Source: Pyxicephalus adspersus
Taxonomy: Eukaryota; Chordata; Amphibia; Anura; Pyxicephalidae
NCBI RefSeq assembly: GCF_032062135.1
Contig: NC_092861.1
Location: 122,256,724-122,320,723, forward strand
Reading direction: 5' to 3'
Length of the DNA: 64,000 bases
This document shows, piece by piece, positions 1 to 12,504 of the stretch (its first letter is position 1; each line of letters starts with the position of its first letter). Both the position numbers and the translations under genes were made by a program. Below the pieces are notes generated by a model, which did no database searches, had not been told where the DNA came from, and saw only the letters and a program-made list of their open reading frames with translations.

Positions 1-819
1 AATTTCTTTCCAGAATGAACATTCTAGCTGCTTCTGGGTGATTTGAATATTAGGAATGCTTAGTCAAGGATTTTCTTCTTTTGAGTCACTGCAAGGTGAA
101 ATTTTGGGCTCTAGTCACTAAAGTGCTAAAAAGAATCATTATGAATGTTGAAGTTATCACATTACATCTTGCATTGGCAAATTAGAGGAGAAATGATTTG
201 CCGTTATGAGCAAGAGCTTCACTTTTCATAAATCAGCCCCTATAAACTTTAATGATTTCTTAATTCTCTAACAGCAGTCAAATTAAAACTACAAGAATAC
301 TAAGGGGTCCAGTCATAAAGCAGTGTTATGGCCTCATCCCAGGCATGCTGCTGGTAAAAAAGAGAACCACTCACATTTAAAAATCAAAATTCAAATTAAA
401 AAAGAAAAGCCAAGTCAAAGGGAACTAATATGTGATCAGCTATATAATGAACTTGCAACATATTGGATCATTTTGATCATTCACAATCATTGAAATATGA
501 GAATTGTTGAACCATTCTTTTTTTAACTACGCTTAATATTTTGGCCAATATTTAATAAAATAATTTATATATGTTGGATAGTACACGTAAGAACAGAACC
601 CAGCAGCATTTCCAGATTTCTCAAACTATCTTGAAGGGATTACTTTTATTTTTTTTTTATTTAAAACGATTTTTGGATTAGGATAGCACATATCCATTAA
701 ACGATCTCATGTGCTCTTGTGACCACTGGGCAAGTGAATTCCATTCAAGCCTGTGCTGAATTAAGGAAACTAAAGACAGGGAAATATTCCGTTCTTTTTT
801 ATTTCAATTTTACGATTCA

Positions 820-1000
820 GATCTTGGCGTTGCAGTAACATGCGGTAAAACAGGCATTTTACCTCCCGTTACCACAACAAGCAGTAATACTATAATGCCT
901 CACTTTTCTATTAGGGACTGTTTGGATATTGGCGTTGCAGTTACATGCAGTAAAAATGTGTGTGTTTTTCCTCCCGTTACCACAACAAATGGTAATGCAT
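820..1000. repeat. two-copy direct repeat, period 105 bp
   Basis: The module starting gat(c/a)ttggcgttgcagt(a/t)aca and including cctcccgttaccacaacaa occurs at 820-890 and again at 925-997. It is a local duplication of an unrecognised element. Confidence 0.7.
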
Positions 1001-2940
1001 TAATCTGCATTATCACTACATTGCACTTGCAGAAAAACTAATAATGTTCTATTTTTCTTTTATTAAGGTGCAACACCAACCCAAAATGAATAAGCATCCT
1101 TAATGAGCCTCAGTGAGCCTTAATATTGGATGTCCTGTATTAATGCATTGGGTGGATTTACTAAAAAATTAGGCAGTTTGCTCAGCAAAATGCATTATTT
1201 TTTAAGAGATTATTTACTTAGCTCAGTGAACTTGGCAAAACTTCACTTTGCAAAGAATGCCAAACGTGATTTTTGCCTGCACATGATTGGATGATTGAAG
1301 TTGAGCTTCACTAATGCATTTTACTTTACTGTATTCTACCAAACTTAATATTATGGTAAACTAGGTGTGAGATTGCTCATCCGACAACTATAATGGCGTA
1401 GAAAACATATATCCCTGATAACAAAGAAGATGAATTTATTACTACTCCTGAAAAGGATTGCTTTTCCTAGTTTAAATCAAAATCCTCCTGTTTTCTGTTT
1501 TGCTCAGTGGAATTTTATTAAGCAATAATTCCCTCCTATGGTTATTTGGTAAACAACAGCAGGGTCTACATCTTTTTTTCTGTTTACTTTACACTGCTCA
1601 ACAGACAAATGTCTACATCCCTTTTTCTGACAAATAGGCTACAATGAAGTGGGGATATAAAACAATGGTTCAATAGTTTTTATATATATTGTTTTGGTTA
1701 TAATACAATTTCACATATATGTTTTCACTGTACCAAAAAGCTATCAGCTAGTTCAAAAGGGGGGTTGACAATAGTGCAAATTTTCACTCCCAGTTTCTTT
1801 TGCTATATGCATGGGTCAGTGAGGAAAAGTTATTTAACAGGCATTTAGTGTTTGCTGAAACGCTCAACCGCGCTTGTAGTGCGGTTGCAGTCCCCTATCA
1901 CATTTTAAAAGATTATAGATAATCTGCTATCCTTTAGAACACTTTCATCTGCTCAGAAATCCTTGCTAATAGGGCTGAAAAGCAATCCCATTAAAATCTA
2001 CAGAAGCTTTTCAGCAACTTACCCACCTAAGAAGCTGAATCGACCTTGTGTAAAACTTCTGCTTTACTGTGGTACATCCCTTCTGCAAAAAAACAAACCT
2101 ACCAGCTTGTTCACAATTTTCTGTTGAGTGTACACTAAGCTGTGCAGCACAATGTATGATCCTTGCAGACCCAGGTACCAGGAAATCACTTACATGTGCA
2201 TGACTGAGGTTAAATCATTCTGGCCTGGGTATTCAAGATAGCCCAGTGCTGGAACACAGACGAATCCCAGGTTAGGATGTTGGGACCATCGATGAAGCTA
2301 GGGGAGGTGAGATTAGTTCTACTTTAGGAGCATTTACTTACTTTCACCATGCTCCTGCCTAATTGTTACTCTAATCTTCATCCTGGCTATTTGAGATTAA
2401 TGTTTATGTTAGGTAGGATTCTACTTGACAAGCCATAGCACTGGTTGACACTTGCATAGCACTTGACAATAACAGCACATAATGACTGGCCAAGTTCTGA
2501 ACTATGAAGGCCAATGTTGGTGCCATACGTTTCCATATACATAGTACCACCAAATATATCTCCCTGTTTTGATCAGAGAAGCTAAATACTTTGAAGGGCC
2601 CCTAAAGTACTAGATATTGTCAGTTATGGGCAAATGCAGGTTTAAAAGGTGAAGTGCAGTACAAAGAAATCTATCAGTGATTAGCTGAACCACTCGGTAA
2701 TGTGAAAGAGAAGTCATCTTCCTTGTCACAGATAGATGGGCAGTTATGCTGAGGCCCTACAAGAAGTCACTAGTAAAGGTTGAAATGCTAGCTTTTGAGG
2801 TGTACTTACTTTTTCCACGGTACACTATCATATCTGTTTATATTTTTGTTAACCAAACGATTGAAAGGGCATTTTTTGTTATGCAAGTATATCATCTTAA
2901 TTTGTTTGAATCCCCAATAAATGCTTGCCTTTTAAAAGTA

Positions 2941-3600
2941 GGGATGAGCGAGAATGCGATTGGCACTCCCGTGAAATTTTCCTCGAATTCCCAATGGTTT
3001 CGCAAAATTTCGGCAAACCGATTTTGAGAAACCATTGGAAGATCGAGGAAATTAAAACAGGAGGATTTATAGGGGATTCACAGGATTTCTTGGTAATCCT
3101 CCTGTTTGCGATCCCAGGGCACTAGAGGTTAATTAACCTCTAGTGCCCTGGGGATTGCACACTGCTCTCAATGAATGCAGCCACGGCGGCATTCCTTGAG
3201 AAGATCCCCAGGCACTAGAGGTTAATTAACCTCTAGTGCCCCAGAATCCCAGTGGATTGTAGCTCTGAGAATCCTGTTTGCGATCCCCTGCACTAGTGGT
3301 TCCTTAGCCAATTAGAGTGCACTAGAGATTTTGAATGGGGAATCTTGTAACCCATTTAACCTTTAGTGCCGGGGATCGCACATTGAGCTGATCAATGAAT
3401 GCAGCTGGCGCTGCATTCAATTATCAGCGCAGCCCACGATCTTTTGAACTTTTTTTCTATATTTTTTTTTTACATTTAAACTCGATCAGCAAATTTACAC
3501 AGGCCATTCTCGCTTACAATTTTGGTAAGCGCCGACGTTTTATGATCCGCTTTACAAAGTCCACTGTCATCACTAACTGTCCCTCAAAGGGTCTCATAAT
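2941..3600. repeat. palindrome-rich interspersed element
   Basis: Contains two copies of a perfect palindrome with half-site ggcactagaggttaa: 40 bp at 3113-3152 and 30 bp at 3211-3240. Each is next to related sequence (gcgatccc, gaatgcagc). Diverged half-copies follow near 3290-3380 (gcactagtgg, cctttagtgccgggg). Near the ends, gagcgagaatg (2946) and cattctcgctt (about 3506) are inverted, so the whole may be one DNA element. Family unknown. Confidence 0.6.
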
Positions 3601-3639
3601 GTAATGTGTCTACCATTTTCATGTCATTAACCAGTACAT

Positions 3640-3850
3640 GGTCACTTTTTTTCTGTTTTGAAAACAATTAACCTAACTGCATGTTATAGGCATGTGGGAG
3701 AAAACCACAGTGCCAAGAGGAAATACACACAAGCACAGGGCGAACATACAAACTCTTTGCAAATAATGTCCTGGCTGGTATTGGAACCTCTGACCTAGCG
3801 CTTGCAAAGCCAGAGTGCTAACCACTGAGCCAACTTGACTGCCTTTACAT
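3640..3850 (-). repeat. L2-like LINE 3'-end fragment
   Basis: Contains ggaaatacacacaagcacag, gaacatacaaactctttgc, aatgtcctggctgg, acctagcgcttgcaaagcca and gagtgctaaccactgagcca. This series is a well-known 3' segment of vertebrate L2-type LINEs and related SINEs. Orientation is opposite to the copy near 5900. Confidence 0.65.
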
Positions 3851-4158
3851 ACAATGTCCTACAAACAAGCCCATTTGTCTTCGTGTTTGAAAGATATTTT
3901 AAAGTAAAAACATTTTGTGAATTGACAGGACCCTTGATGGCAACTCGCAAGTAGGAAAATAAAAATAAAATTGAAAAGCTTATATTTGCACTTATTTGTC
4001 AAACCGATTTGATATATTAGTAGAACTTTTGTTTTTTATTAATATTATTATTCAGTGTGGGGTGGTCTGTCTCTTTTGCTTCATGAAGAGTGGAAAAAAA
4101 GATGTGGAAATCACTTTTACTATGTTACTATTATCAAGGTTTAGAATGTTCTTAAAAA

Positions 4159-4207
<49 letters not shown>
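4159..4207. repeat. (TATC)n microsatellite
   Basis: About twelve uninterrupted tetranucleotide copies. Confidence 0.97.
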
Positions 4208-4209
<2 letters not shown>

Positions 4210-4503
4210 ATTAAAGCTCATGTCCCCTAACTGAAACAGCACTCTGAATTGTCTAAAACTTATGTAAATAAGCAGATTCTTGATCTACTTCCAGAAGAGA
4301 ACATTCTTTTGGCATTATCCTGCTGATCTTGTTTTCCTATTGCATGTCTGTGCTTATTTTTATCAGGTTTCCAAGTAACTAGGTACTTCACACCTCCTTC
4401 TGTGGTGATGAATTTCTATAAGATCTATTAACAAAAATGTTCATTACCAACCGCAGTGATCTTATATTTGAAAGCATATTTGTATTAGTAGTCAAAGTCT
4501 AGG

Positions 4504-4845
4504 ACAGCCTTTCTCAGACATTTTTTTTCTCCAAAGAAACTCTTGTAATAAATTTAATTTAGGTCTCTTAATTTATGGAATCCCAGATAATGTACATAAT
4601 TTGGGGATCAGTGGGAAGAATGCTCCTGCATTGGTGGTCAGTGGGATGAATGCTTTTTCCTTGCAATGGTAGTCAGAATAACACCCTTAAAGACAGCTAA
4701 AACAATCATGGCATTGACCCTGGTGCTAAGCAGGCATCATCAAATGGGAGGTCAATAAATCCCATGTCAAAGATTACCTTGCCACCCCTGGAAAAAACCT
4801 AAGGTTTCACAGAACCCTCTTTTAAATTTGCTGGTCTAAGATATA
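4504..4845 (-). repeat. dispersed repeat, family B
   Basis: Begins acagcctttctcagacattt and ends gtttcacagaaccctc...gctggtctaag. The ends correspond to the complement of the copy at 28110-28348. The interior has short repeated phrases (gatcagtggga, ggtcagtgggatgaatgct) that vary in number between copies. Class unknown. Confidence 0.5.
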
Positions 4846-5894
4846 TCAGTTACATTTTCCTGTGTAATATTCTCTGTACATTGTTATATAAATATTTTTT
4901 CTCTTTGGGAAGGCCTATTTTCTAATTCTTAGCCAGGGGAACCCAAATCTACTCATTCTAGTTATTTTAGTTATGATTCATCACAAATATTTAGGACTGT
5001 TCTCCCTCCAACTTTAATTTATAATAAAACTATATTCATGAAGTATAAAGCACAGAGTAGAGCAGGATACGGTCCCACCCAGAGGCAATTGACGATCTTG
5101 CTTTATTTACCTATAAGGGATTATTAGGAATTTACGTAAACTGGGTGGAACTGCAGCCTCTTGTCTTATCACTTAAGTACTCAAGGCTCAGTCGGTACAT
5201 CTGAGAATACTTAGCCCATAGATTCACATAGTTAACAATCGATGTTTCTTGAATACTAAATAATGTAACTGAAGGATTAAAAGTTAAAGTTAAATTTCAT
5301 GCAGATTAATACATAAACGTACGTACTAAACCTAAATATTTATTTAACTCCAATATGCGAAGGGTTTCTCATTTTGCTTCTGATCCAAAAAATACCTGCA
5401 AAGCTGGAGAGCTTCAAAACTTCTCTGAAGCATAAACTGCAAAAGCAACATGGTCAGGAGCTTACTCAGCCCCTGGTTGGACAGTTTAAGAGCAGCAGAT
5501 CACTTTGTTTCTCATCAGAAAACTTCCACTGTCAGACGGAAAATAATATGCAAGGTAGCAGAGCTTGACTTAAAGCAACTTTGCCCCTCATGTCGCTACT
5601 TGTCAACGATGTTACAGGGGGCATGGATATCCATGTTGTCAACTATTTGTGGATGCAGTATGTGAGAGGTGGACCTTGTGAGCTACAAATGAAAAAGGAT
5701 TTAGGTGACTCAAGATCGGTAAAATATATATTTTTGTGTGTCATATTACCGGTATTTTAGACCTGGTTAGGTCTTAGTATCTAGAGAAAACATATTTTTC
5801 AACTAGGTAGAAATACATAAATCTACAACTCAAGAACAATATTTTACTTATCAATATATAATCATGGTCAGTGCATTAGTTTTCTTTTTTTTCT

Positions 5895-6115
5895 GGACAC
5901 TATCTGCATGGTTCTCCATGTGTTTGTGTGAGTTTCCACACTTTCCTCCCACATTACAAAAAAAACATGCAGTTGGGTTCATTGGCTTCCCACTAAAATT
6001 GACCTTGGACAGTAATAATGATATGTGACTATGGTAGGGACATTAGATTGTGACATGACTATGGACTTTGTACAGCGATATGTAACATGTTGGTGCTATA
6101 ACAATACTGTGTAAT
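5895..6115 (+). repeat. L2-like LINE 3'-end fragment with ATA tail
   Basis: Reads tttcctcccacattac, catgcagttgggttcattgg, cttcccactaaaattgacc, gggacattagattgtga, tgttggtgctata and ends in tgtgtaataataatt. The order and the short-repeat 3' tail match the reverse of the copies at 14497 and 29230. Confidence 0.7.
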
Positions 6116-6949
6116 AATAATTGAAGGAAGCTCGAGATATATTTATAAAAACACACTTTAAACTGTAGATTTAACTGACCAAAGGGATGTAATGAGAAAA
6201 AGAGAAGCAGATTGTTAGGTTTCCATATACTTTTATATCAGCAATAGTAGATTTTATTCATTTTCATAAACTCTTTAAGTCTTTTTTGCAGTCTTTTTTT
6301 TATAAATATATTTTAAAGCTTTTTCAAACAATTTCTTCTAAGGTATTAAACACAAAGCTAAAATCGAAAAGTTGAAGGTCTGCTTATGTTTATTTGTGCG
6401 TAAGTATCCATTTATTGTGAGCCAGAAATCAGGGGAAAGCTGCACTGTTTTCACATTATCAGATTTAAACCTTGCAATGCTCAGAAGGGAGTGGACAACT
6501 GTATCTAAACAGAAGGTCCTTCAGTGTTTAGCATGATGTCAGCAAGAGTGTTATAGCTCCCTTGAGTCAACTATTATTTTTAAAATAAGTCCCACAACAT
6601 CACGTTGCTCGTAAAACATAATTTAGTGCCGCTGGAGTGGAAGAAAAATGTCATACATCTGTGGGTAATTACAACAGGGTGCACATCATGTTTTCATTAA
6701 CTCCATAATAAAATCAACTTAAAGTGTGACTCTTGCAACATGCATGTGCGCTGTGTGGTTTCCCTCATGTTTAACACCTTTATCAAATCCACTATTGTAA
6801 TATAAAACTCACACTTCAGGGCTGGGCTATGATTTCTACCTAATGGGAAATAGTTGCAAGCTTTTAGAGAGTAATCATTTTGAGCTGTGATGTGAATAAT
6901 TTGTTTCATATATTTTGACTTGTTCGGTGTTCATTTATCTCATTCTGTG

Positions 6950-7005
<56 letters not shown>

Positions 7006-7017
7006 AAGAGAAAGAGA
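6950..7017. repeat. (TA)n then (GA)n compound microsatellite
   Basis: A TA run to 6970 then a GA run with a few AAAG interruptions to 7017. The open frames that cross it on both strands are microsatellite artefacts. Confidence 0.97.
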
Positions 7018-8627
7018 TCTGCATATTATTATTTCTCTGTTGAAAACAATCAATATCTTAATAGCTAATTTTCTGCATCGGGAAGGACCAATTGCAGAGC
7101 TATGCTCCGTGGCCGTGCGCCAAAAGGAGTCTTTCAAGAAATTCAGTAATTTTGGTCAAAATAGCAGGTTCTACACATAACAGCGTTCAACACATTTTTA
7201 AATTGTTCTGGTAAAACATGTGGGAAGCCATTAGCCCAGTGTAAGCTCCAACACCATCCAACACAGAGATTACACAGAATTTGGACACAGGGAAGGTAAA
7301 TCTGATGATACATCTCCTTCCATCTGAACTTTGATCACTTATTCATATTCCTTAACTGGTGCCTTTCTGTCTCAGCACCTTAAAAGAGTATAATGGAAAA
7401 AATGAACCTTAAGGTGCCCCTAACCCATATTTTTTCCTTTTGTCCAATACCATGGTAGACCACCATAGGGGTCAGGGTGATGGGAGGTGAAAGGGGGTTG
7501 GTATAACTGTCACATATCCAAAGGAATGCCATTTATCACCGGCCTGGGTCTAAAGGCATGTAAAATGCTACTCACTGTGCAGGGTACACGCAGGTTGCAT
7601 GACTTACATACATGTAGCACACCCATGTACTGCAATGTGAAGGAAGTTCAGAGCAACATGTCAGCTTAGTGAGTGGAAAAAAGATTTTTTTTAAAACTTG
7701 TATTTTGACAAATGTATTTTCTTTCGAACAAAAAAAAAATATATCACAGTTATTTTCTATTAGTTTAAAGTCATGCAAACTGCTAAAGACACAGTTAAAT
7801 ACATTGTAAGGAGACTGGCTCAACTGACCATGGCAGGACCAGGGACAGAAACACTCAGGAACAGTTCACAAAGGTTTGTCCTGTACTTTTATTATTAAGG
7901 CAGCAGACAAACACCATTTTCATTGTATTAGGGTTTTGTACAGTGAGTCCAAAAGTAAAAAGTAAAAGTAAGCTCTGGTCAATTTCTAATCAACAGTGGG
8001 CCCCATATTGGGTGTCCTAAAACAAGAAGGCAACATCTTTTCAGTGTTCTGTAGCATTCAGCTTTTGCCCTAGACGCATTTTCCCACAGCAGAAAAAGCC
8101 AAAATACCCTTTCTTTGTGGGTCTATGGTACAGATGTGGCCATTTGCTTGTCTTTAACATGCCCTTAGGGAACAATTCCTCCTGTTGAGAACAAAGAGGG
8201 ATTATTCTTTCCACTGCCACCAATGTTGGAGAACTATTCCTTCCATCAACACCAATCGTAGAGATACTAGGCCGTTATATACTGCCACTGTCCACTGATG
8301 CCAGGCCATTTTCTGTTCCCTCTGCAGTACAGTAAAGTAGACTTTTCTCTAGAAATGTGGAGGCCCCTGATTTATATCCATGACTTTTATCTTCAAATTT
8401 GGAATTCCATGATTATAACAGAGATAAGATAGTAGGAGAAGCTCACCTATTATGCCACCAAGATGAATTTTGGAGGACTAGTGATTCCTGCAATGATTTC
8501 CAAATGGTCATCCAAAATTATATATATATCTACTTTCACACTGATGTCATTACTGTACAGGTGCCCATGTGTTTGAAAGAGGTTTTTGAAAATACTAAAT
8601 TTTTGTAAAGTGAAAGAGTTTTCTTAC

Positions 8628-8939
8628 CTTGACACAAATTCTGTGCATTTAGTTCGTAGCCAGATGGACATTGCATCAGCTGGGGTTGGTTAGGCACCGG
8701 TCGCAGTACTTCTGGAGACACTGGCCGCAGTACTTCTGGATGATTATTGGGTCTTTCCACATAGGTTGTCTGACTGCCACTTTGCTGTGGATCAGAAGGT
8801 TGTGGACGTGCAGGTTCTTCCTGTCCGTTATTTACCAATATCTGGGCAGTCCTTGGTAGACAAAGGTATCCTCCATAATGGTTGACACATTTCATTCCTC
8901 CCTTACAAGGTTCTAGCATTATTCCACATTCATCAATAT
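8628..8939 (-). CDS. efemp1: efemp1 (fibulin-3), first EGF module with long linker
   Basis: 312-bp exon, phase 1 at both ends, with acceptor cattgcag and donor CAAG|gtaagaa. It encodes residues 43-146. It opens with DIDEC, the calcium-binding EGF signature. The Cys-rich stretch CKGGMKCVNHYGGYLCLP (residues 54-71) follows and is almost identical to mammalian fibulin-3. A Pro/Gln-rich linker (about residues 80-130) interrupts the module, which closes with CPSGYELNAQNLCQ (133-146). This split-EGF layout is typical of fibulin-3. The linker is poorly conserved and by my count the exon is about 25 residues shorter than in human. It contains an in-frame tandem PEVLRPV repeat (residues 110-124). The next exon should begin with another DIDEC module; it is not visible down to position 1. 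Confidence 0.95.
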
Positions 8940-9772
8940 CTGCAATGAGGAACAGCATTAGTAGTTAGAAATTGAAGCTGGCTTTAAAATGTATGTTTCT
9001 TTTTTTAAAACTCCAAAGGGATCTTTAAAAACCAGAAACTCCTCTAAGGAAACTTGAATTGCAAACTCTATTGTCAAAAATTGGCTTTCCTCCTTGTTCC
9101 CCCAACCTGTGACTTCCTAATGTCCACTAAATACATTGGGTTGCCTCCTTGGCTAATAGGAAGACACATGTTTCAGCAACATATTAACCATGGGGGATGT
9201 AGCACACACTTACCTATGTGCTTGAGTTTTATGACAATATGGGGGCTGTAACAATAAACCAAGTAAATGAACATGTACATAGAGATATCCTAAATGGTAA
9301 CATGAGCCCACAGCTTTATGTTAAAGGAGACCCGTGGGCCTGAAAATCAATTTAGTTTTAAATAAGTAAAGTTAAAAGCTTGCATTGCCCTGTATGCATT
9401 TTTTTCTGGCTATGTCACCCATATATATAATGGCTGGAAGTAGGTAGCTTGTCTTTAATAACTTTGTGCTTCTGTGGTTTCAGACTTTTGCAGTTCCCAA
9501 TAAGCAAAAGAAACAGCTAATTCACCATCCTGACAATATATAAAGCAACTGGTAATTTTTATCTTGACTGTAGTTCTTCAAAGACAAAAAACTTTTTGTA
9601 TCTTCACATAAGAACATGGTTGTGCATATTGATGAAAATATGAAGAAAGGGTCATTGTAAACTTTGTACCATATACCATGCAAGAAATGTATGTATACCA
9701 CCATTGGTATGGATCCCACAGATCTACTGTAATATATCACACATGCTTATATAGTTGTAGCAGAAATCGTAC
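8940..9772 (-). other. efemp1 short intron
   Basis: 833-bp intron between the 49-bp exon and the linker exon. It has a canonical gt at 9772-9771 and ag at 8941-8940 on the minus strand. I see no repeat or open frame of note. Confidence 0.9.
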
Positions 9773-9821
9773 CTTTGCATTGCTGACGTATTGGGTCCCA
9801 CTCATATCCATCAGTGCATTG
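9773..9821 (-). CDS. efemp1: efemp1 (fibulin-3), 49-bp exon
   Basis: Small internal exon of fibulin-3. On the minus strand the acceptor is ccttgtag and the donor AAAG|gtacga. Reading on in phase 0 from the signal-peptide exon it gives QCTDGYEWDPIRQQCK (residues 27-42) plus the first base of the next codon. Mammalian fibulin-3 differs here only by V for I. This is the start of the atypical N-terminal EGF region. The phase-1 end joins exactly to the exon at 8628-8939 and restores the D of the DIDEC calcium-binding signature. The intron to the next exon is about 0.83 kb. The identity and frame continuity make this call secure despite the small size. Confidence 0.95.
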
Positions 9822-10747
9822 CTACAAGGAAACATAGAATTGATTTATTTATTGTAATTTTTTGTAGACATTGCTCCTGCCGTATTAATTGAAGTGGAGA
9901 TGCAGGGAAACCACTAAATACTTCATTTCAATATGCAAACTGATTTACCTGTCAATTGATTTGTAATTCTATTTGGTTAATTCTGTGATTTTGTATTTAG
10001 CCTTGTGTCTGTATTTCACTGTCCACAAATTATCCTATGATGTAAGCTGTGTGTATCCAAGCAGTTGTTCTTGTAATTCATTATAATGCACAATCCAGGT
10101 GCAGTGTTATCAATTCTTTGTTGTACAAAGATTTACTTTATACAGTTTTTAAGATTATTTTCTAAGCTTCCATTTTTTAAATGTGATGCACCCACTTGGA
10201 ATGGTTTATTCTTGTATTGTTTTCTTGTTGAAAACTAATATCCAAGGTATCTGGCACACAGATGTTTCTCACTGCTCTGTTTAAAGGTTCATTGCACTTA
10301 AGGGAGTAAAATAAAGTTCACTAGATCAGCTGTTTTACTGCTCTGTATTGAATTTTATATTTTCTCATATTGTGATTTGCAAGCAGTTTCATTACAAATA
10401 TATGATGTGTAAAAATCAGCATTTGGGGGAGTTCCTAATTGAACTTAAAGGAGGATAACATACTGTATGGGGAATACTACATGCAGCATGCAGTATACAT
10501 TCATATTAACCTGTATCTATTTAGGATATACAGTAGATTAGAAGTATGTAAAGGCTCTAGCAGTCTATTTGTATAACAATCAATGCTTCTCTATTTTAAC
10601 TTTGTGACCTAAGCCTTCTGTGGTATAACACAAATTAAAGTGCTCCTATCTAGGGCAAAGGTGAATTTGCCTCCTGCCATCCAGTATTTCAATGCTTTGT
10701 GCCTGAGTGGCTGAAATCACTCAAATCTTATCAGATAAGGGTGGGAC

Positions 10748-11119
10748 CAGGGGTGTAGTGGGGTGGGCACAGGAATGGGCATGTGTGCCCACTCTTATTT
10801 TGCAAGGAATTCTTTGGTGGTTTGCGGCTCTGGCTGGTACACCTCCTCGTGGGGTCAGGGGAAGGATCCCACTAGGGAGGGGGCGCACCGATCAGAGCCA
10901 CGGACCATGTCTCCCGTATGAAATTGCAGGCTCAGGGTGGTGGGAAGGTTGTCTCTCTGAACACAACTCGCCCGATCTATCTACTATTGGGCAGGTTCTG
11001 GTATCATGAAATCACTCTTGGGTAAATTTTCGTCCCCTTTGAGTAAAACAAAGGCACGAGTGTAGTGGGGCCGGCACGTTTACTGTGCCTCCTCTTCTTT
11101 TTTTACGACTACATCCCTG
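10748..11119. mobile_element. hAT-type non-autonomous element with perfect 8-bp TSD
   Basis: A 372-bp element with imperfect inverted ends: CAGGGGTGTAGT on the left and the complement of CAGGGATGTAGT on the right. It is flanked on both sides by the 8-bp direct repeat GGTGGGAC (10740-10747 and 11120-11127). An 8-bp target duplication and CAGGG-type ends are hallmarks of hAT elements. The interior is GC-richer than its surroundings and repeats the GTGTAGTGGGG motif near 11059. A 100-codon open frame inside shows no transposase similarity, so this is a non-autonomous copy. It sits inside an efemp1 intron. Confidence 0.85.
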
Positions 11120-12504
11120 GGTGGGACATTGCCATATGAAAGTGTAGAGTTTTTGCAGTCAGTATTTGCATAGGAGAGTGTAAATGTAGTCGATTAAGGC
11201 AATGATTACTAAAGGTGAGGCTGAAAGGTGCCTGTTAGGGTCCATTGTGTAGTTATGTAACTGGTATACTTAAATTATGGACCTGTTTGTCAAACATTTA
11301 CCAGGTGACCCTATCGCTTTATCAATTTATCTCGAATATAATTTTAAGTGTGTTTATTTATTGACTGTAGTCCCTGGTAGTATTATATTTTTCCAGTAAA
11401 ACCAGCTATATAATGCCAATAAGGCTGCACAGCCATTTTTCTGAGCCATGCCCATGGTGCCATTTAATCCTCTTGAGAGGTCATGCTATGGTTGAGAATA
11501 AACTCACCAAGGAATTAATTAGAGATCTGGCATCACTGAATTATAACTGGATTGGAGTCAATAGGATAAAAATAATATAAAAGTATAAATATTCCTCTCT
11601 GTGCCCCTGTTTGACCAGGAGAAAGGCTGCAAAATTTAAGCTAATCTACTACAGACAAGCGAGTAATCAATAAAAATGCAGATGTTTCACACTTTTACTA
11701 TAAGTTTTCATGGGTTAACTTTTATGGAATTATTTATGGAACTTTGAATTCCTGAATAAGTGCAATTTTTTTTTTATAATAGTTATTAATATATTGATTA
11801 TTTTGTGAAAAATACTAAAAATTGCAAATTATACATACATTTATTTTAAACATTTAGATTCCCAATACAATGAATCTGAAGTCACATGTTTTAAATTTAC
11901 TCCATATGGTATCTGAACAGAATATTTATGGCAAGGATGTGACCATAATGGAGCCAATCAAAGCTCTTTATTGAATGATTACTAGTTTTAGGAAATTATA
12001 CAAGGTTACCCCTTTCATTGTATATAATAAATGTTTAGGGCTAACTAATTTTCCTGATACGGTCTTACTGAATGTTGAAAAGTATATAAACTAGCTGAGT
12101 CAGCCTGTTTGTCATTACTCTAGAGTTATTTCTGCTTCTCATTACTCATCCCTCTTATGGGATAGAAGGGTGAGGTCTGACGAGAGACCAATTTAAGGAA
12201 GATTTATAAGATCATTCTACAATATGTAACAGAACTACGAATAACCTAGTGACAAAAGTCCACTCCACCCCATCTCCAATAACTTTTTATCAATTGCATA
12301 ATATCAAATTAATTTTAATATAATTTTTAAAGGTCATTCATACATTTGATATGTAAGCAGGAGTTAGGCCATTATGATTGCATTCAGAAAGAGTCCTGAT
12401 AATTTTTTGCAGTCACTGACATTAATGACAACCAAAAATTCAACAGGAAGACAAGGTTCACTGATAATACCTTTGACAGGTAGACCCAGAAACTCTGATA
12501 TTAC

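Larger units (their letters stand above)
1..8627 (-). other. efemp1 intron (3' part outside window) with repeats
   Basis: Intron downstream of the linker exon, at least 8.6 kb long within the window. I looked for minus-strand fibulin calcium-binding EGF signatures and found none, so the later exons lie beyond position 1. The interval holds a 105-bp-period duplication near 820-1000, a palindrome-rich element (2941-3600), two L2-like fragments, a TATC microsatellite, a TA/GA microsatellite and a dispersed repeat at 4504-4845. Short open frames at 5374-5665 and 6697-7823 show no recognisable protein or splice context. The rest is plain AT-rich sequence. Confidence 0.75.

Noticed and set aside
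3685..3850. tRNA-like ending (gctaaccactgagcca)
   Set aside because: The phrase belongs to the L2-like repeat. No cloverleaf or promoter boxes could be built.
5374..5665. Overlapping open frames with moderate complexity in the efemp1 intron
   Set aside because: Neither strand gives a fibulin EGF pattern or good flanking splice sites.
6920..7180. Open frames with RERERER or SLSLSL runs
   Set aside because: They are translations of the TA/GA microsatellite.
10707..11009. 100-codon open frame
   Set aside because: It lies in the GC-richer interior of the hAT-type element and has no transposase motif.
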